Notes: generated by a model not told the origin, from the letters alone. DNA of 31,274 nucleotides from JAIQFR01 sp041494445 (GCA_041494445.1 JBGQAU010000032.1:1-31274), one strand, 5' to 3'; positions 7,581 to 15,039 are shown, numbered from the stretch's first letter. Program-made: numbers and translations.

Positions 7581-8597
7581 GTGATCCTCGCGGGCGATGT
7601 CGGCGGAACCAAGACGATCCTCGGGCTTTTCTCCCGCCGGGGAGGGCGGCCCGTCGCGCTTCGCGAGAGGACGTTCCCGAGCGCAGGCAGCGCGTCGCTC
7701 GAGGCGATCGTCGAGGCGTTCCTCTCCGAGGGTCGCGAAAGGGTGACCGCCTGCGCGCTGGGCGTCGCGGGCCCCGTGGTCGACGAACGGACGGAGGTGA
7801 TCAACCTCCGGTGGCCGGTGGATGCCCGAAGAGTCGCCCGCCTGCTGCGCCTCCCGAGGGTCCATCTCCTCAACGACATCGAGGCGATCGCTTGGGGAAT
7901 CTCCGCGCTGCCGCCGGGAAGCACGCTCGGCCTTACGCCGCGCCTCCGTCCGCGCCCGGGCAACGCCGCGCTCATCGCCGCCGGGACCGGCCTCGGCACC
8001 GCGATCCTGTTCTGGGACGGGCAGCACCACTGGCCCGCGGCAAGCGAGGGCGGCCACGTCGGGTTCGCGCCCAGGGACGAGGACGAGATCGAGCTGCGGC
8101 GGTACTTCCTGCGGCGGCACGATCGCCTGAGCCTCGATCGGCTGGTGTCGGGCCCGGGGCTCCGGGGGATCTACGACTTCCTCGTGGAGTCGGGACGTGG
8201 AGCGCTCTCGCCGCTCATGGCGCGCCGGCTGGAGGAGGATGATCCGAGCGCGGCGATCTCCGAGGCCGGCCTTCGTGACGACGACCCGACGGCCGAGCGC
8301 GCCCTGGACTGGTTCGTGTCGCTTTACGGTTCGGCCGCCGGCGATCTTGCCCTCGTCGCGGGGGCGGTCGGCGGCGTCTGGGTCGGAGGGGGGATCGCCC
8401 CGAAGATCCTGCCCAAGCTTCGATCGGGCTCCTTCCTCCGGTCCCTCCGGTCCAAGGGGAGGCTGTCCCTTTTCCTCGAGCGGGTCCCGGTGCGCGTGAT
8501 CCTCGATCCGCGCACGGGTCTCCTGGGCGCGGCCGTCCGCGCCGCCCGCGGAAGTCCGGGATCGCTCCTGGCGCCCTCACGGGGGCGCCCGAGGTGA
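7581..8597 (+). CDS. glk: Glucokinase
   Basis: Phosphorylates glucose with ATP to glucose-6-phosphate, the entry step for the pentose phosphate genes in this window. The 338-residue product (E. coli Glk 321) begins with the phosphate-binding loop AGDVGGTKT (residues 4-12). It has the sugar-binding HLLNDIEAIAWG, the GTGLGTAILF loop, and EGGHVGFAPRDEDEIEL with the conserved E and H ligands. These fit the Glk family rather than zinc-binding ROK kinases, because no CxCGxxGC motif is present. The start is a GTG at 7581; a GTG at 7578 is the alternative. No Shine-Dalgarno is visible, and a TATAAT sits just upstream. Transketolase follows in a coupled arrangement. Confidence 0.9.
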   Translation: MILAGDVGGTKTILGLFSRRGGRPVALRERTFPSAGSASLEAIVEAFLSEGRERVTACALGVAGPVVDERTEVINLRWPVDARRVARLLRLPRVHLLNDIEAIAWGISALPPGSTLGLTPRLRPRPGNAALIAAGTGLGTAILFWDGQHHWPAASEGGHVGFAPRDEDEIELRRYFLRRHDRLSLDRLVSGPGLRGIYDFLVESGRGALSPLMARRLEEDDPSAAISEAGLRDDDPTAERALDWFVSLYGSAAGDLALVAGAVGGVWVGGGIAPKILPKLRSGSFLRSLRSKGRLSLFLERVPVRVILDPRTGLLGAAVRAARGSPGSLLAPSRGRPR

Positions 8598-8601
8598 CGT
8601 G

Positions 8602-10614
8602 ATGCGCGCCGCTCCCGATCCGGAACTCGCCCGCGATGCCGTGGACACGCTCAAGTTCCTGGCGGTGGACGCCGTCGAGAGGGCGAAGTCGGGGCATCCG
8701 GGGATGCCGATGGGGGCCGCGGACGTGGCCTTCGTCCTCTGGGGCCGCTTCCTCAGGTACGACCCCACCGCCCCAGACTGGCCGGACCGAGACCGTTTCG
8801 TGCTTTCGGCGGGACACGGATGCGCGTTGCTCTACGGGCTCCTGCACCTCGCGGGCTACGATCTATCGATGTCCGACATCCAGGCGTTCCGGCAGTGGGG
8901 GAGCCGCACGCCGGGTCACCCCGAGTTCGGCCACACGGTGGGCGTCGAGGCGACCACGGGACCCCTCGGCCAGGGCATCGGGAACGCGGTGGGGATGGCG
9001 TTGGCCGCACGGATGCTGGCGGCCAGATTCAATACCGACGACTTCAAGCCGGTCAACCACCGCGTGTTCGTCCTCGCGAGCGACGGCGACATGATGGAGG
9101 GCGTCTCGGCAGAGGCCTCGTCCCTCGCGGGCCACCTCAGGCTCGCGAATCTCGTGGTCCTCTACGACGACAACCGGATCACCATCGAGGGAAAGACCGA
9201 CCTGGCCTTCTCCGAGGACGTCGGCCGCCGCTACGAGGCTTACGGGTGGAACGTGCTGCGCGTCGACGGCCATGACCACGAGGCGATCGCCCTCGCGCTC
9301 GATGCCGCCCTCGCCGAAGGGGACCACCCCTTTCTGATCGTCTGCCGGACTCACATCGCTCACGGCGCCCCCACGAAGCAGGACACCGCAGCGTCCCACG
9401 GGTCGCCGCTCGGCCCGGAGGAGACGGCTGCGGCGAAGGAAAAGGCGCGCTGGCCCGTCTCGCCGCCGTTCCTGGTTCCGGAGACGGTCCGGTCGTTCTG
9501 GAAGGCCCGCGCCGCCGAGGGTGCCGCGCTTCGCACGGCATGGGAGGCCCGGTTCGCCGAGTGGCGTTCCGCCAACCCGGACAAGGCCGCGCTGTGGGAC
9601 GCGATCACCGGCCCGAAGTTCTCCGCGGACCTCGCCGCGAAGTTGCTCGAGGCCGCGCCGACCGGGGCCGCCGCGACCCGCGAGCACGGAGCGGCGGTGC
9701 TGCAGAAGGCGGCGGATCTCGTGCCGGGCCTCGTAGGAGGATCGGCCGATCTCGCCCCGTCCACGCTGACGCTCATCAAGGGATCCCCCTCCGTGGCGCC
9801 CGGAGAGTACGCGGGAAGGAACCTGCACTTCGGGATCCGGGAGCACGGCATGGGGGCGATCCTCAACGGGATGGCGTACGAGGGGAGTTTCCGGCCGTTC
9901 GGCTCGACGTTTCTCGTCTTCTCGGACTACATGCGGCCGTCCGTCCGGATCGCCGCCCTCGCCCGGCTCCCCGTGATCTACGTGTTCACCCACGATTCGA
10001 TCTTCGTCGGCGAGGACGGCCCCACCCACCAGCCGATCGAGCACGTCGCGGCGCTTCGCCTGATCCCGAACCTGAGGCTGTTCCGGCCGGCGGACGGTTA
10101 CGAGACCGCGCTGGCCTGGGGGATGGCGCTGGAAAGGAGCGACGGACCGACCGCGCTTATTCTCAGCCGCCAGAAGCTCCCGCCGATCGTACGGGAGGCT
10201 GCGGGCGAACTCGCCGACCCGAGGCGAGGGGCGTACCTCGTGGCCCGCGGCGACCGGCCCGACGCGGTGCTCGCCGCCACGGGCTCCGAGCTGCACCTCG
10301 CCGTCGCCGCCCGGGAGCTGCTGGCCAGGCAGGGGAAAAGGCTCGACGTGATCTCGGTCCCCTGCCTCGACCTGTTCCTCGAGCAGGACCCCGCCTTCCG
10401 CTCGCGCCTTTTCCCGAAAGGCATTCCGGTCGCGACCCTCGAGGCCGGCCGAACGGACCCGTGGCGGGTGTTGGCGGGGCCGGACGGGCTGACCCTGGGG
10501 ATCGACAGGTTCGGCGCGTCGGCGCCCTACCAGGTTCTCGCGGACAAGTTCGGGTTCACGGCGGAGGGAGTCGCGGCCCGGCTGCTGGATTGGCTGAAAC
10601 AGGAGGCGCGCTGA
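8602..10614 (+). CDS. tkt: Transketolase
   Basis: A thiamine-diphosphate enzyme transferring two-carbon units between pentose, tetrose and hexose phosphates. The product of 670 residues is full length. Motifs in order: SGHPGMPMGAADVAF, RFVLSAGHGCALLY, TTGPLGQGIGNAVGMALA, the ThDP-binding SDGDMMEGVSAEASSLAGH with YDDNRITIEG, and the pyrimidine-domain FVGEDGPTHQPIEH. The C-terminal domain includes ATGSELHLAVAA. It starts 4 nt after the glk stop, with GAGGTGA overlapping the end of glk, so the two are probably translationally coupled. A GTG codon at 8599 is an alternative start. It supplies the non-oxidative link to the oxidative branch encoded at 14283-18580. Confidence 0.96.
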   Translation: MRAAPDPELARDAVDTLKFLAVDAVERAKSGHPGMPMGAADVAFVLWGRFLRYDPTAPDWPDRDRFVLSAGHGCALLYGLLHLAGYDLSMSDIQAFRQWGSRTPGHPEFGHTVGVEATTGPLGQGIGNAVGMALAARMLAARFNTDDFKPVNHRVFVLASDGDMMEGVSAEASSLAGHLRLANLVVLYDDNRITIEGKTDLAFSEDVGRRYEAYGWNVLRVDGHDHEAIALALDAALAEGDHPFLIVCRTHIAHGAPTKQDTAASHGSPLGPEETAAAKEKARWPVSPPFLVPETVRSFWKARAAEGAALRTAWEARFAEWRSANPDKAALWDAITGPKFSADLAAKLLEAAPTGAAATREHGAAVLQKAADLVPGLVGGSADLAPSTLTLIKGSPSVAPGEYAGRNLHFGIREHGMGAILNGMAYEGSFRPFGSTFLVFSDYMRPSVRIAALARLPVIYVFTHDSIFVGEDGPTHQPIEHVAALRLIPNLRLFRPADGYETALAWGMALERSDGPTALILSRQKLPPIVREAAGELADPRRGAYLVARGDRPDAVLAATGSELHLAVAARELLARQGKRLDVISVPCLDLFLEQDPAFRSRLFPKGIPVATLEAGRTDPWRVLAGPDGLTLGIDRFGASAPYQVLADKFGFTAEGVAARLLDWLKQEAR

Positions 10615-10625
10615 TGAGCGCCTCC
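10602..10625 (+). terminator. Perfect 8-bp hairpin across the transketolase stop codon
   Basis: GGAGGCGC (10602-10609), an 8-nt loop and GCGCCTCC (10618-10625). The stem surrounds the TGA at 10612-10614. There is no T-run, so it may be a weak terminator, an mRNA 3'-end stabiliser, or a control on the coupled start at 10614. Confidence 0.35.
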
Positions 10626-10661
10626 GAGGCCCTCCTTGGCCGCATTCAACCCGTGAAGAAG
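10614..10661 (+). pseudogene. Orphan gene start coupled to the transketolase stop (possible truncated gene)
   Basis: The tkt stop overlaps an ATG as TGATG. The frame reads MSASEALLGRIQPVKK, which looks like the N-terminus of a normal cytoplasmic protein. It then runs into sequence antisense to hicA and ends at 10766 with atypical composition. I infer that a gene once following tkt was interrupted or replaced when the island was acquired. This rests on a few residues only, and the original gene cannot be named. Confidence 0.3.
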
Positions 10662-10894
10662 TGCGCCCTGAGCTCAGCCTCCGGGACGAACCGGCAGGCT
10701 TGCCGGAAGATCGCGTGCAGCGTCCCACGGGACAGGTCCTTGTGGAGCGGCACCGTCAGCACCTGAGTCTCGCCTCCCGGAGTGGTCCGGCGGAGCTTGG
10801 CGTGGCTCCCGCGCACCGATGCGACCTCGAAGCCGAACGATCGCAGCGCGCCGAGGACCTGGCGGGCGGTGAGCGCCCTAATCCGCGGCGGCAT
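10646..10894 (-). CDS. hicA: HicA-like toxin (YcfA family)
   Basis: An 82-residue HicA-family mRNA interferase with a double-stranded-RNA-binding fold. The catalytic histidine is H31 in SVRGSHAKLRR. The family's second signature, VPLHKDLSRGTLHAIFRQA, follows. The ATG at 10894 lies inside the 3' end of the upstream antitoxin, with a 17-nt overlap, so translation is probably coupled. Order is antitoxin first and toxin second, the reverse of the E. coli hicA-hicB pair. It converges on transketolase. Family membership is clear; activity is inferred. Confidence 0.87.
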   Translation of the reverse strand: MPPRIRALTARQVLGALRSFGFEVASVRGSHAKLRRTTPGGETQVLTVPLHKDLSRGTLHAIFRQACRFVPEAELRAHFFTG

Positions 10895-11435
10895 CGGCGC
10901 GACGAGGCAACGGGTAGGTGATCGTCACGCGCGGTGAGGGAGACAGGCCCCACGCCCGCAGGTCCTCGCCCTCGAGATGGAGGCCGATCGCCTCCTCGAG
11001 GTTGGCCACCAGCTCGTCCAGCGTCCTGCCCTGGGTGACCACCGCGACCTCGAGGCATTCCGCGGTGTACATTCGCCTGTCCCGGCGCACGACGGCGTGG
11101 ATCGTGTCGTTGAGGGGAACGCTAGCCGCCGCGCCGTAGGCCGGGGTCGGCTCCGCGACGCGCGACGCGCCCTTCGTCTTCGGCGTGCGATTCGGCTCCC
11201 GCCGATACGCGGGCTCGAGGGAATAGACGCCGCGGTCCACCCGGCGGAAGTAGGGGGGCCGATCGGCGTGATGCGAGGGCGCGTTGACGCAGCATCGGCT
11301 CGCAACGTGGGTCCTCACCGTTCCCTCGTTGAGGTGGGGAAGGGCGCGGACCACCTCCCGGACGTCGAAGGTAAAGCTCCCGGACTCGCGGCACAGCCGC
11401 CGCACCACGCGCAGGATCTCTTCGCGAACGGGCAT
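10878..11435 (-). CDS. hicB: HicB-like antitoxin with an N-terminal winged-helix (DUF7669-like) domain
   Basis: A 185-residue two-domain protein. Residues 1-75 (VREEILRVVRRL, then EGTVRTHVASRCCVNAPSHHA and RRVDRGVYSL) resemble a helix-turn-helix-type domain, DUF7669-like, known to me from other proteins. A basic linker (about 76-105) follows. Residues 108-180 are a HicB antitoxin fold, with TIHAVVRRDRRMYTAECLEV and TQGRTLDELVANLEEAIGL. Usual HicB proteins carry a C-terminal ribbon-helix-helix or HTH domain; here the DNA-binding module appears moved to the N-terminus. The ATG at 11435 was chosen because GGGAGG lies 7 nt upstream and homology begins there. Translation from 11483 would start inside the promoter. 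It probably neutralises the HicA toxin and represses the operon. Confidence 0.82.
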   Translation of the reverse strand: MPVREEILRVVRRLCRESGSFTFDVREVVRALPHLNEGTVRTHVASRCCVNAPSHHADRPPYFRRVDRGVYSLEPAYRREPNRTPKTKGASRVAEPTPAYGAAASVPLNDTIHAVVRRDRRMYTAECLEVAVVTQGRTLDELVANLEEAIGLHLEGEDLRAWGLSPSPRVTITYPLPRRADAAAD

Positions 11436-11454
11436 CGGAGGACCTCCCGAGCGC

Positions 11455-11483
11455 ATTGTACAATTGAACAATTGAATATTCAA
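11455..11483 (-). promoter_or_regulatory. Promoter of the hicB-hicA operon
   Basis: On the minus strand, TTGAAT (11483-11478), exactly 17 nt, then TACAAT (11460-11455). Transcription would start near 11448, about 13 nt before the antitoxin ATG, with GGGAGG in the leader. The spacer and -10 consist of the tandem repeat described separately, so the likely operator overlaps the polymerase site, as expected for an autoregulated toxin-antitoxin operon. Confidence 0.72.
11455..11483. repeat. Three 8-bp tandem repeats plus palindromes in the hicBA promoter
   Basis: Reading the plus strand, ATTGTACA (11455-11462), ATTGAACA (11463-11470) and ATTGAATA (11471-11478) are consecutive imperfect 8-bp units. 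Two palindromes overlap them: ATTGTACAAT (11455-11464) and TTGAATATTCAA (11472-11483). This is a strikingly AT-rich island in GC-rich surroundings and is the best candidate binding site for the antitoxin. Confidence 0.75.
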
Positions 11484-11628
11484 GTCGGAATGGCCGAGGT
11501 CCTGCGGAACCCGCGCTCATGGCGGCCGGCTCCGCCTTGACGCGCCCGACCACCGGGCGGTAGGCTTGCCCCGCGGAAAACCTTGAAGGAACGCGACTTT
11601 CCCGCGTCGAGCGACGAGAGACACCACG

Positions 11629-11890
11629 ATGGCGAGATCCCCCAAGACGAAGAATCCCGGCCCGGCGCGGGCGGAGAGCTACGCCCATCCCGAGGCGTCG
11701 AGCCTGCTGCGCCCCGACGTGGGAACGCAGGCGCAATTTCGAAAGAAGAAGCCACCGACCACGTACCGGTACGATTCGTCGCTGTCGCCCGCGCTCGACT
11801 GGGATGGAGGGAATGCCGCTCGCGAAACGGGCGAGTGGCTCCTGGCGCGGATTTGGGAGGCGGCGGAGCTTCCCGCGCCTCACGCGTTCG
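11629..11890 (+). pseudogene. Remnant of a type III-like DNA adenine methyltransferase (N-terminus only)
   Basis: About 87 residues that I recognise as the start of the large site-specific methyltransferases (Mod-like) of type III-like restriction systems. They include the segments RPDVGTQAQFRKKKPP, TTYRYDSSLSPALDWDG and ARETGEWLLARIWEAAEL. The family continues for several hundred residues to the DPPY and AdoMet motifs, none of which is present. After HAF the frame enters unrelated sequence and ends at 11982. This looks like a 3' deletion with a new junction near 11888. It may still be translated from the ATG at 11629, but it cannot methylate DNA. The identification comes from memory of the family. 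Confidence 0.65.
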
Positions 11891-11972
11891 ACAAATGGTC
11901 AGCCCCGAGCTGCTCGCGAACGGCAAGGCACCCGAGCCGCCGCTTCCCGCGGAGAAGGAGGCAGGACCATGA
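11889..11972 (+). pseudogene. Probable C-terminal fragment of an unidentified gene
   Basis: A different frame from the methyltransferase remnant reads MVSPELLANGKAPEPPLPAE and a few more residues before a TGA. That stop overlaps the following ATG (11969) as ATGA, the usual junction between genuine co-translated genes in this window. I infer it is the real 3' end of a gene whose 5' part was lost in the deletion that also truncated the methyltransferase. The family is not recognised. Confidence 0.4.
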
Positions 11973-12105
11973 CGCTCAATAGAATCGTTGCCCTCGTCGT
12001 GCTCGCGCTCGCCCTCCCGGCCTTTGCGGCCGAGGCGGCGCCGCCCCAGAGGAGGCGGGGGCGGGCTCGTTTTATCTGGAGCTGACGGCGGACCCCGTCG
12101 ACTGA
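11969..12105 (+). pseudogene. Short secreted-protein remnant, probably frameshifted
   Basis: The ATG at 11969 follows a strong AAGGAGG at 7 nt. It opens a typical signal peptide, MTLNRIVALVVLALALPAFA, with Ala-rich cleavage context. In frame, the protein ends at 12085 after an arginine-rich tail. A one-base shift in the GC-rich run near 12040-12050 would instead give an acidic tail ending GSFYLELTADPVD, with a stop at 12103-12105, which looks more like protein. Either way it is only about 40-46 residues. It could be an expressed small secreted peptide or the truncated start of a larger protein. Confidence 0.4.
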
Positions 12106-12109
12106 CGGG
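12094..12109. terminator. Small hairpin between the island and acs
   Basis: CCCGTC, loop GACT, GACGGG. The 6-bp stem sits over the alternative stop of the secreted remnant and just downstream of the acs 3' end on the opposite strand. No T-run is visible. The rest of 12110-12149 shows nothing. Confidence 0.25.
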
Positions 12110-12149
12110 CGACGGAACGGTTCGGCGACCCCCGCGGCCCTCTCGCTTC

Positions 12150-14054
12150 CTACCCCTCCAGCGTCGAAATGTCTCCTTCGGGGAGGCCGAGCGCCCGCGC
12201 CTTGAGCACGCGGCGCATGATCTTCCCCGACCGGGTCTTCGGCAGCGCGTCCACGATGTCCACCTTCGCCGGGCGGGCGATCGGGCCGATCTCGTGCCCG
12301 ACGTGCTGGATCAGCTCCTCGCAGAGCTCGGGCGAGGGGGCGACGCCGGCCTTGAGCATCACGAACGCGTGGATGACGTTCCCCTTGATCTCGTCGGGCA
12401 GGCCGATCGCCGCCGCCTCGGACACCGCGCGGTGGCTCACCAGCGCCGACTCGATCTCCGCGGTCCCCAGCCGGTAGCCGGAGACCTTGATGACGTCGTC
12501 CACCCGGCCGATGATCCAGAAGTAGCCGTCCTTGTCGATCTTCGCCGAGTCGCCTGTCAGGTACTTCCCGGGGTAGGCGGACCAGTACTGCTTCACGTAC
12601 CGTTCCGGGTCCTTGTAGAGGCCGCGGAGCATTCCGGGCCAGGGCTTCGTGACGACGAGCTTCCCCTCCTCGCCGGGAGCGACCGGCTTGCCGTCGTCGT
12701 CCAGGACCTCGGCCTCGATCCCGGGGAACGGCTTGGTCCCCGAGCCGGGCTTCAGCGGGTACGACGGAACCGGCGCGATCATGAAGCCGCCGGTCTCCGT
12801 CTGCCACCAGGTGTCGATGACGGGGCAGCGCTCCTTGCCGACGACCCGGTGGTACCAGCGCCAGGCCTCGGGATTGATCGGCTCGCCGACGGAGCCGAGC
12901 AGGCGGAGCGTGGACAGGTCGTGGCGGTTCACCCACGACTCGCCGAAGCGCATCAGTCCGCGGATCGCGGTGGGAGCCGTATAGAGGACGGAGACACCGT
13001 ATTTCTCCACGATCCGCCACCAGCGGTCGGGGTAGGGGTGGGTGGGCGCGCCTTCGTAGATGATCTGCGTCGCGCCCAGGATCAGCGGCGCGTAGACGAT
13101 GTAGCTGTGTCCGGTGATCCAGCCCGGGTCCGCCGCGCACCACCAGCGGTCCTCCGGCCGGAGGTCGAAGCAGTACTGCAGGGTCGCGCTGATGTGGACC
13201 TGATAGCCGCCGTGCGTGTGCACGATCGCCTTAGGCTTTCCGGTGGTCCCGGAGGTGTACAGCAGGAACAGAGGGTCCTCGGCGTCCATCACCTCGGTGG
13301 GACACCGCTCGCCGTTGACCGGCCGGGCGATGGGGAGGCTCAGGAGGTCCTCGTAGTAGTAGTCCCGTTCCGGCTCCATGTTGACCGGCTGACCGGTCCG
13401 CTTCACGACCACGACGTGCTCGACCACGCCGCAGCGCTGGAGCGCCTCGTCCACGATGGCCTTGAGCGGCACGATCTTGCCGCGCATGTAGCCGCCGTCG
13501 GCGGTGACCACCACGCGGGACTCCGAATCCTCGATCCGCTCGTGGAGCGACTCGACGGAGAAGCCGCCGTACACCACCGAGTGGACCGCCCCGATCTTCG
13601 CGCAGGCGAGCATCGCGATGGGAAGCTCGAGGATCCGGGGGAGGTAGATCGTCACGCGGTCCCCCTTGCGCACCCCCATGCTCTTGAGCACGTTCGAGAA
13701 CCGGCAGACCTCGCGGTTCAGCGCGAAGTACGAGTAGGTCTTGAGGGACCCGTCCTCGCCCTCCCAGATCAGGGCGAGCTTGTTCTGCATCGGGGTGCCG
13801 AGCCAGCGGTCCAGCGCGTTGAGAACGACGTTGGTCTTCGCCCCGACGAACCACTGGTAAAAGGGGGCCTTCGAGTCGTCGAGCACTTTCGACCACGGCT
13901 CGTACCAGGCCAGATCCCTGGCGCGCGCCTCCCAGAACTTCAGCGGATCCCGGGCGGCCTCGCGGCGGAGCGCGTCGTAGTCCTTGACCAACGCTCTATC
14001 CACTACGCTCTTGGGTGGAGTCCAGATCGCCGAGACGTCCTTGTCCGAAGGCAT
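12150..14054 (-). CDS. acs: Acetyl-CoA synthetase (AMP-forming)
   Basis: Converts acetate, ATP and CoA to acetyl-CoA through acetyl-AMP. The 634-residue product (E. coli 652) has the adenylate-forming signature YTSGTTGKPKAIVHTHGGY. It also has ADPGWITGHSYIVYAPL, DTWWQTETGGF, and the hinge region TGDSAKIDKDGYFWIIGRVDDVIKVSG (given for position only). The catalytic, normally acetylation-controlled lysine is about K611 in TRSGKIMRR. The ATG at 14054 follows GGAGG by 6 nt; translation could extend upstream, but that part is not homologous. It is transcribed alone from a region with a TACAAT box. No Pat or CobB regulator lies in the window. Confidence 0.96.
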   Translation of the reverse strand: MPSDKDVSAIWTPPKSVVDRALVKDYDALRREAARDPLKFWEARARDLAWYEPWSKVLDDSKAPFYQWFVGAKTNVVLNALDRWLGTPMQNKLALIWEGEDGSLKTYSYFALNREVCRFSNVLKSMGVRKGDRVTIYLPRILELPIAMLACAKIGAVHSVVYGGFSVESLHERIEDSESRVVVTADGGYMRGKIVPLKAIVDEALQRCGVVEHVVVVKRTGQPVNMEPERDYYYEDLLSLPIARPVNGERCPTEVMDAEDPLFLLYTSGTTGKPKAIVHTHGGYQVHISATLQYCFDLRPEDRWWCAADPGWITGHSYIVYAPLILGATQIIYEGAPTHPYPDRWWRIVEKYGVSVLYTAPTAIRGLMRFGESWVNRHDLSTLRLLGSVGEPINPEAWRWYHRVVGKERCPVIDTWWQTETGGFMIAPVPSYPLKPGSGTKPFPGIEAEVLDDDGKPVAPGEEGKLVVTKPWPGMLRGLYKDPERYVKQYWSAYPGKYLTGDSAKIDKDGYFWIIGRVDDVIKVSGYRLGTAEIESALVSHRAVSEAAAIGLPDEIKGNVIHAFVMLKAGVAPSPELCEELIQHVGHEIGPIARPAKVDIVDALPKTRSGKIMRRVLKARALGLPEGDISTLEG

Positions 14055-14145
14055 CGAGAACCTCCACGTTGCGGGTGGCCGCGTCTCGCTGTCGGGTGGC
14101 TCCTTCGCACGTCCTACCCAGCCGATCCCCGGAACGAATCGAAGT

Positions 14146-14151
14146 ATTGTA
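14146..14151 (-). promoter_or_regulatory. Candidate -10 for acs
   Basis: TACAAT on the minus strand, about 91 nt before the ATG, with a TTGTCG (14176-14171) 19 nt further upstream. The spacing is longer than ideal. The region 14055-14282 holds no gene; this promoter is the only signal I see there. Confidence 0.35.
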
Positions 14152-14282
14152 CCCGAAAAGCGTCCCAATACGACAAAAACGCAAGCCGACCAACGCCCCC
14201 CCCGGTGACGACATGACGCTGATCGTCGCCGGCGTGAGGTGAGCGGCGTCCGCCCGGGAACCTGCGTGTCGTCCCACGGGAA

Positions 14283-15032
14283 TCAGCGAGAAGATCGGAA
14301 CGTCCCCAGGCCCGCCGCGGCCTCGTCCAGCAGGACCTCGACCGCTTCCGACTCGGGCGCGACGCGCTCCGCGGGGTAAGGCTCGGAGTGCGGCCGACCC
14401 CCGAACGCCTCGGCGGCCGCCCGAGCCTTGTCGGCGCCCACGATCTGGAACAGGACGCGCCTCGCGCCGCGGAGTGCTCCGAGCGTGAGCGTGATACGCG
14501 CGGCGGGGGGCGACGGCGCCCTGCCGACCGCCACCCAGAGCGAGGTTTCCTCGAGCGCCGCGCTCCGCGGGAAGAGCGACGCCGTGTGGCCGTCGACACC
14601 CATGCCGAGCAACACGAGGTCGAATCGCGGCGCCCCGTCCCCGGGGAACAGCCCGCGCAGCACCTCCTCGTACCGGGCGGCGGCGCGCGCGGGATCGGGA
14701 TCCTCCCCCTCGATCCGGTGGACGGCGCCGTGGGGGATCGGGACGCGGCGCAGAAGGCTCTCGTCGGCCGCTCGATAGTTGCTGTCGGGGTCGTCCGGCG
14801 GGACGCAGCGCTCGTCGCCGAACAGCACGATCGTCTTTTGCCACGGGACACGATTCCTGTCGCGCGGCGATGCGAGGATCTCGTAGAGCCTCCGCGGCGT
14901 GCTCCCTCCCGCGAGAACCAGGACGAAGCGCCCCCGCGCCGCCGCGTCGGCGGCGGCGACCTCGACGCGTCTCGCCGCCTCCTCGGCGACCGCCCGGGGA
15001 TCCGGCAGGACGAGGACCGAGGGGGCTCCCAC
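14283..15032 (-). CDS. pgl: 6-phosphogluconolactonase
   Basis: Hydrolyses 6-phosphogluconolactone to 6-phosphogluconate, the step after Zwf. The 249-residue product is of the DevB/SOL family. It has LAGGSTPRRLYEIL near residue 41, LFGDERCVPPDDPDSNYRAA, and GMGVDGHTASLFP with the catalytic His region. The start is GTG at 15032, 7 nt after the opcA stop. It is the last gene of the gnd-zwf-opcA-pgl operon. Confidence 0.95.
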   Translation of the reverse strand: MGAPSVLVLPDPRAVAEEAARRVEVAAADAAARGRFVLVLAGGSTPRRLYEILASPRDRNRVPWQKTIVLFGDERCVPPDDPDSNYRAADESLLRRVPIPHGAVHRIEGEDPDPARAAARYEEVLRGLFPGDGAPRFDLVLLGMGVDGHTASLFPRSAALEETSLWVAVGRAPSPPAARITLTLGALRGARRVLFQIVGADKARAAAEAFGGRPHSEPYPAERVAPESEAVEVLLDEAAAGLGTFRSSR

Positions 15033-15039
15033 CCTCGAC

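Noticed and set aside
7581..8597. ROK-family repressor or kinase
   Set aside because: There is no N-terminal HTH and no CxCGxxGC zinc motif; the motifs are those of Glk-type glucokinase.
11455..11483. CRISPR-like or transposon terminal repeat
   Set aside because: Units are contiguous 8-bp direct repeats without spacers, and no transposase or matching inverted end was found nearby.
11122..11883. Minus-strand frames opposite the methyltransferase remnant and upstream of hicB
   Set aside because: Translation lacks recognisable domains and crosses the hicBA promoter; the composition is that of a shadow frame.
14055..14168. An extra 38-residue N-terminus on acetyl-CoA synthetase
   Set aside because: The ATG at 14054 has a clear GGAGG site, and homology begins there; the extension crosses the likely transcription start.
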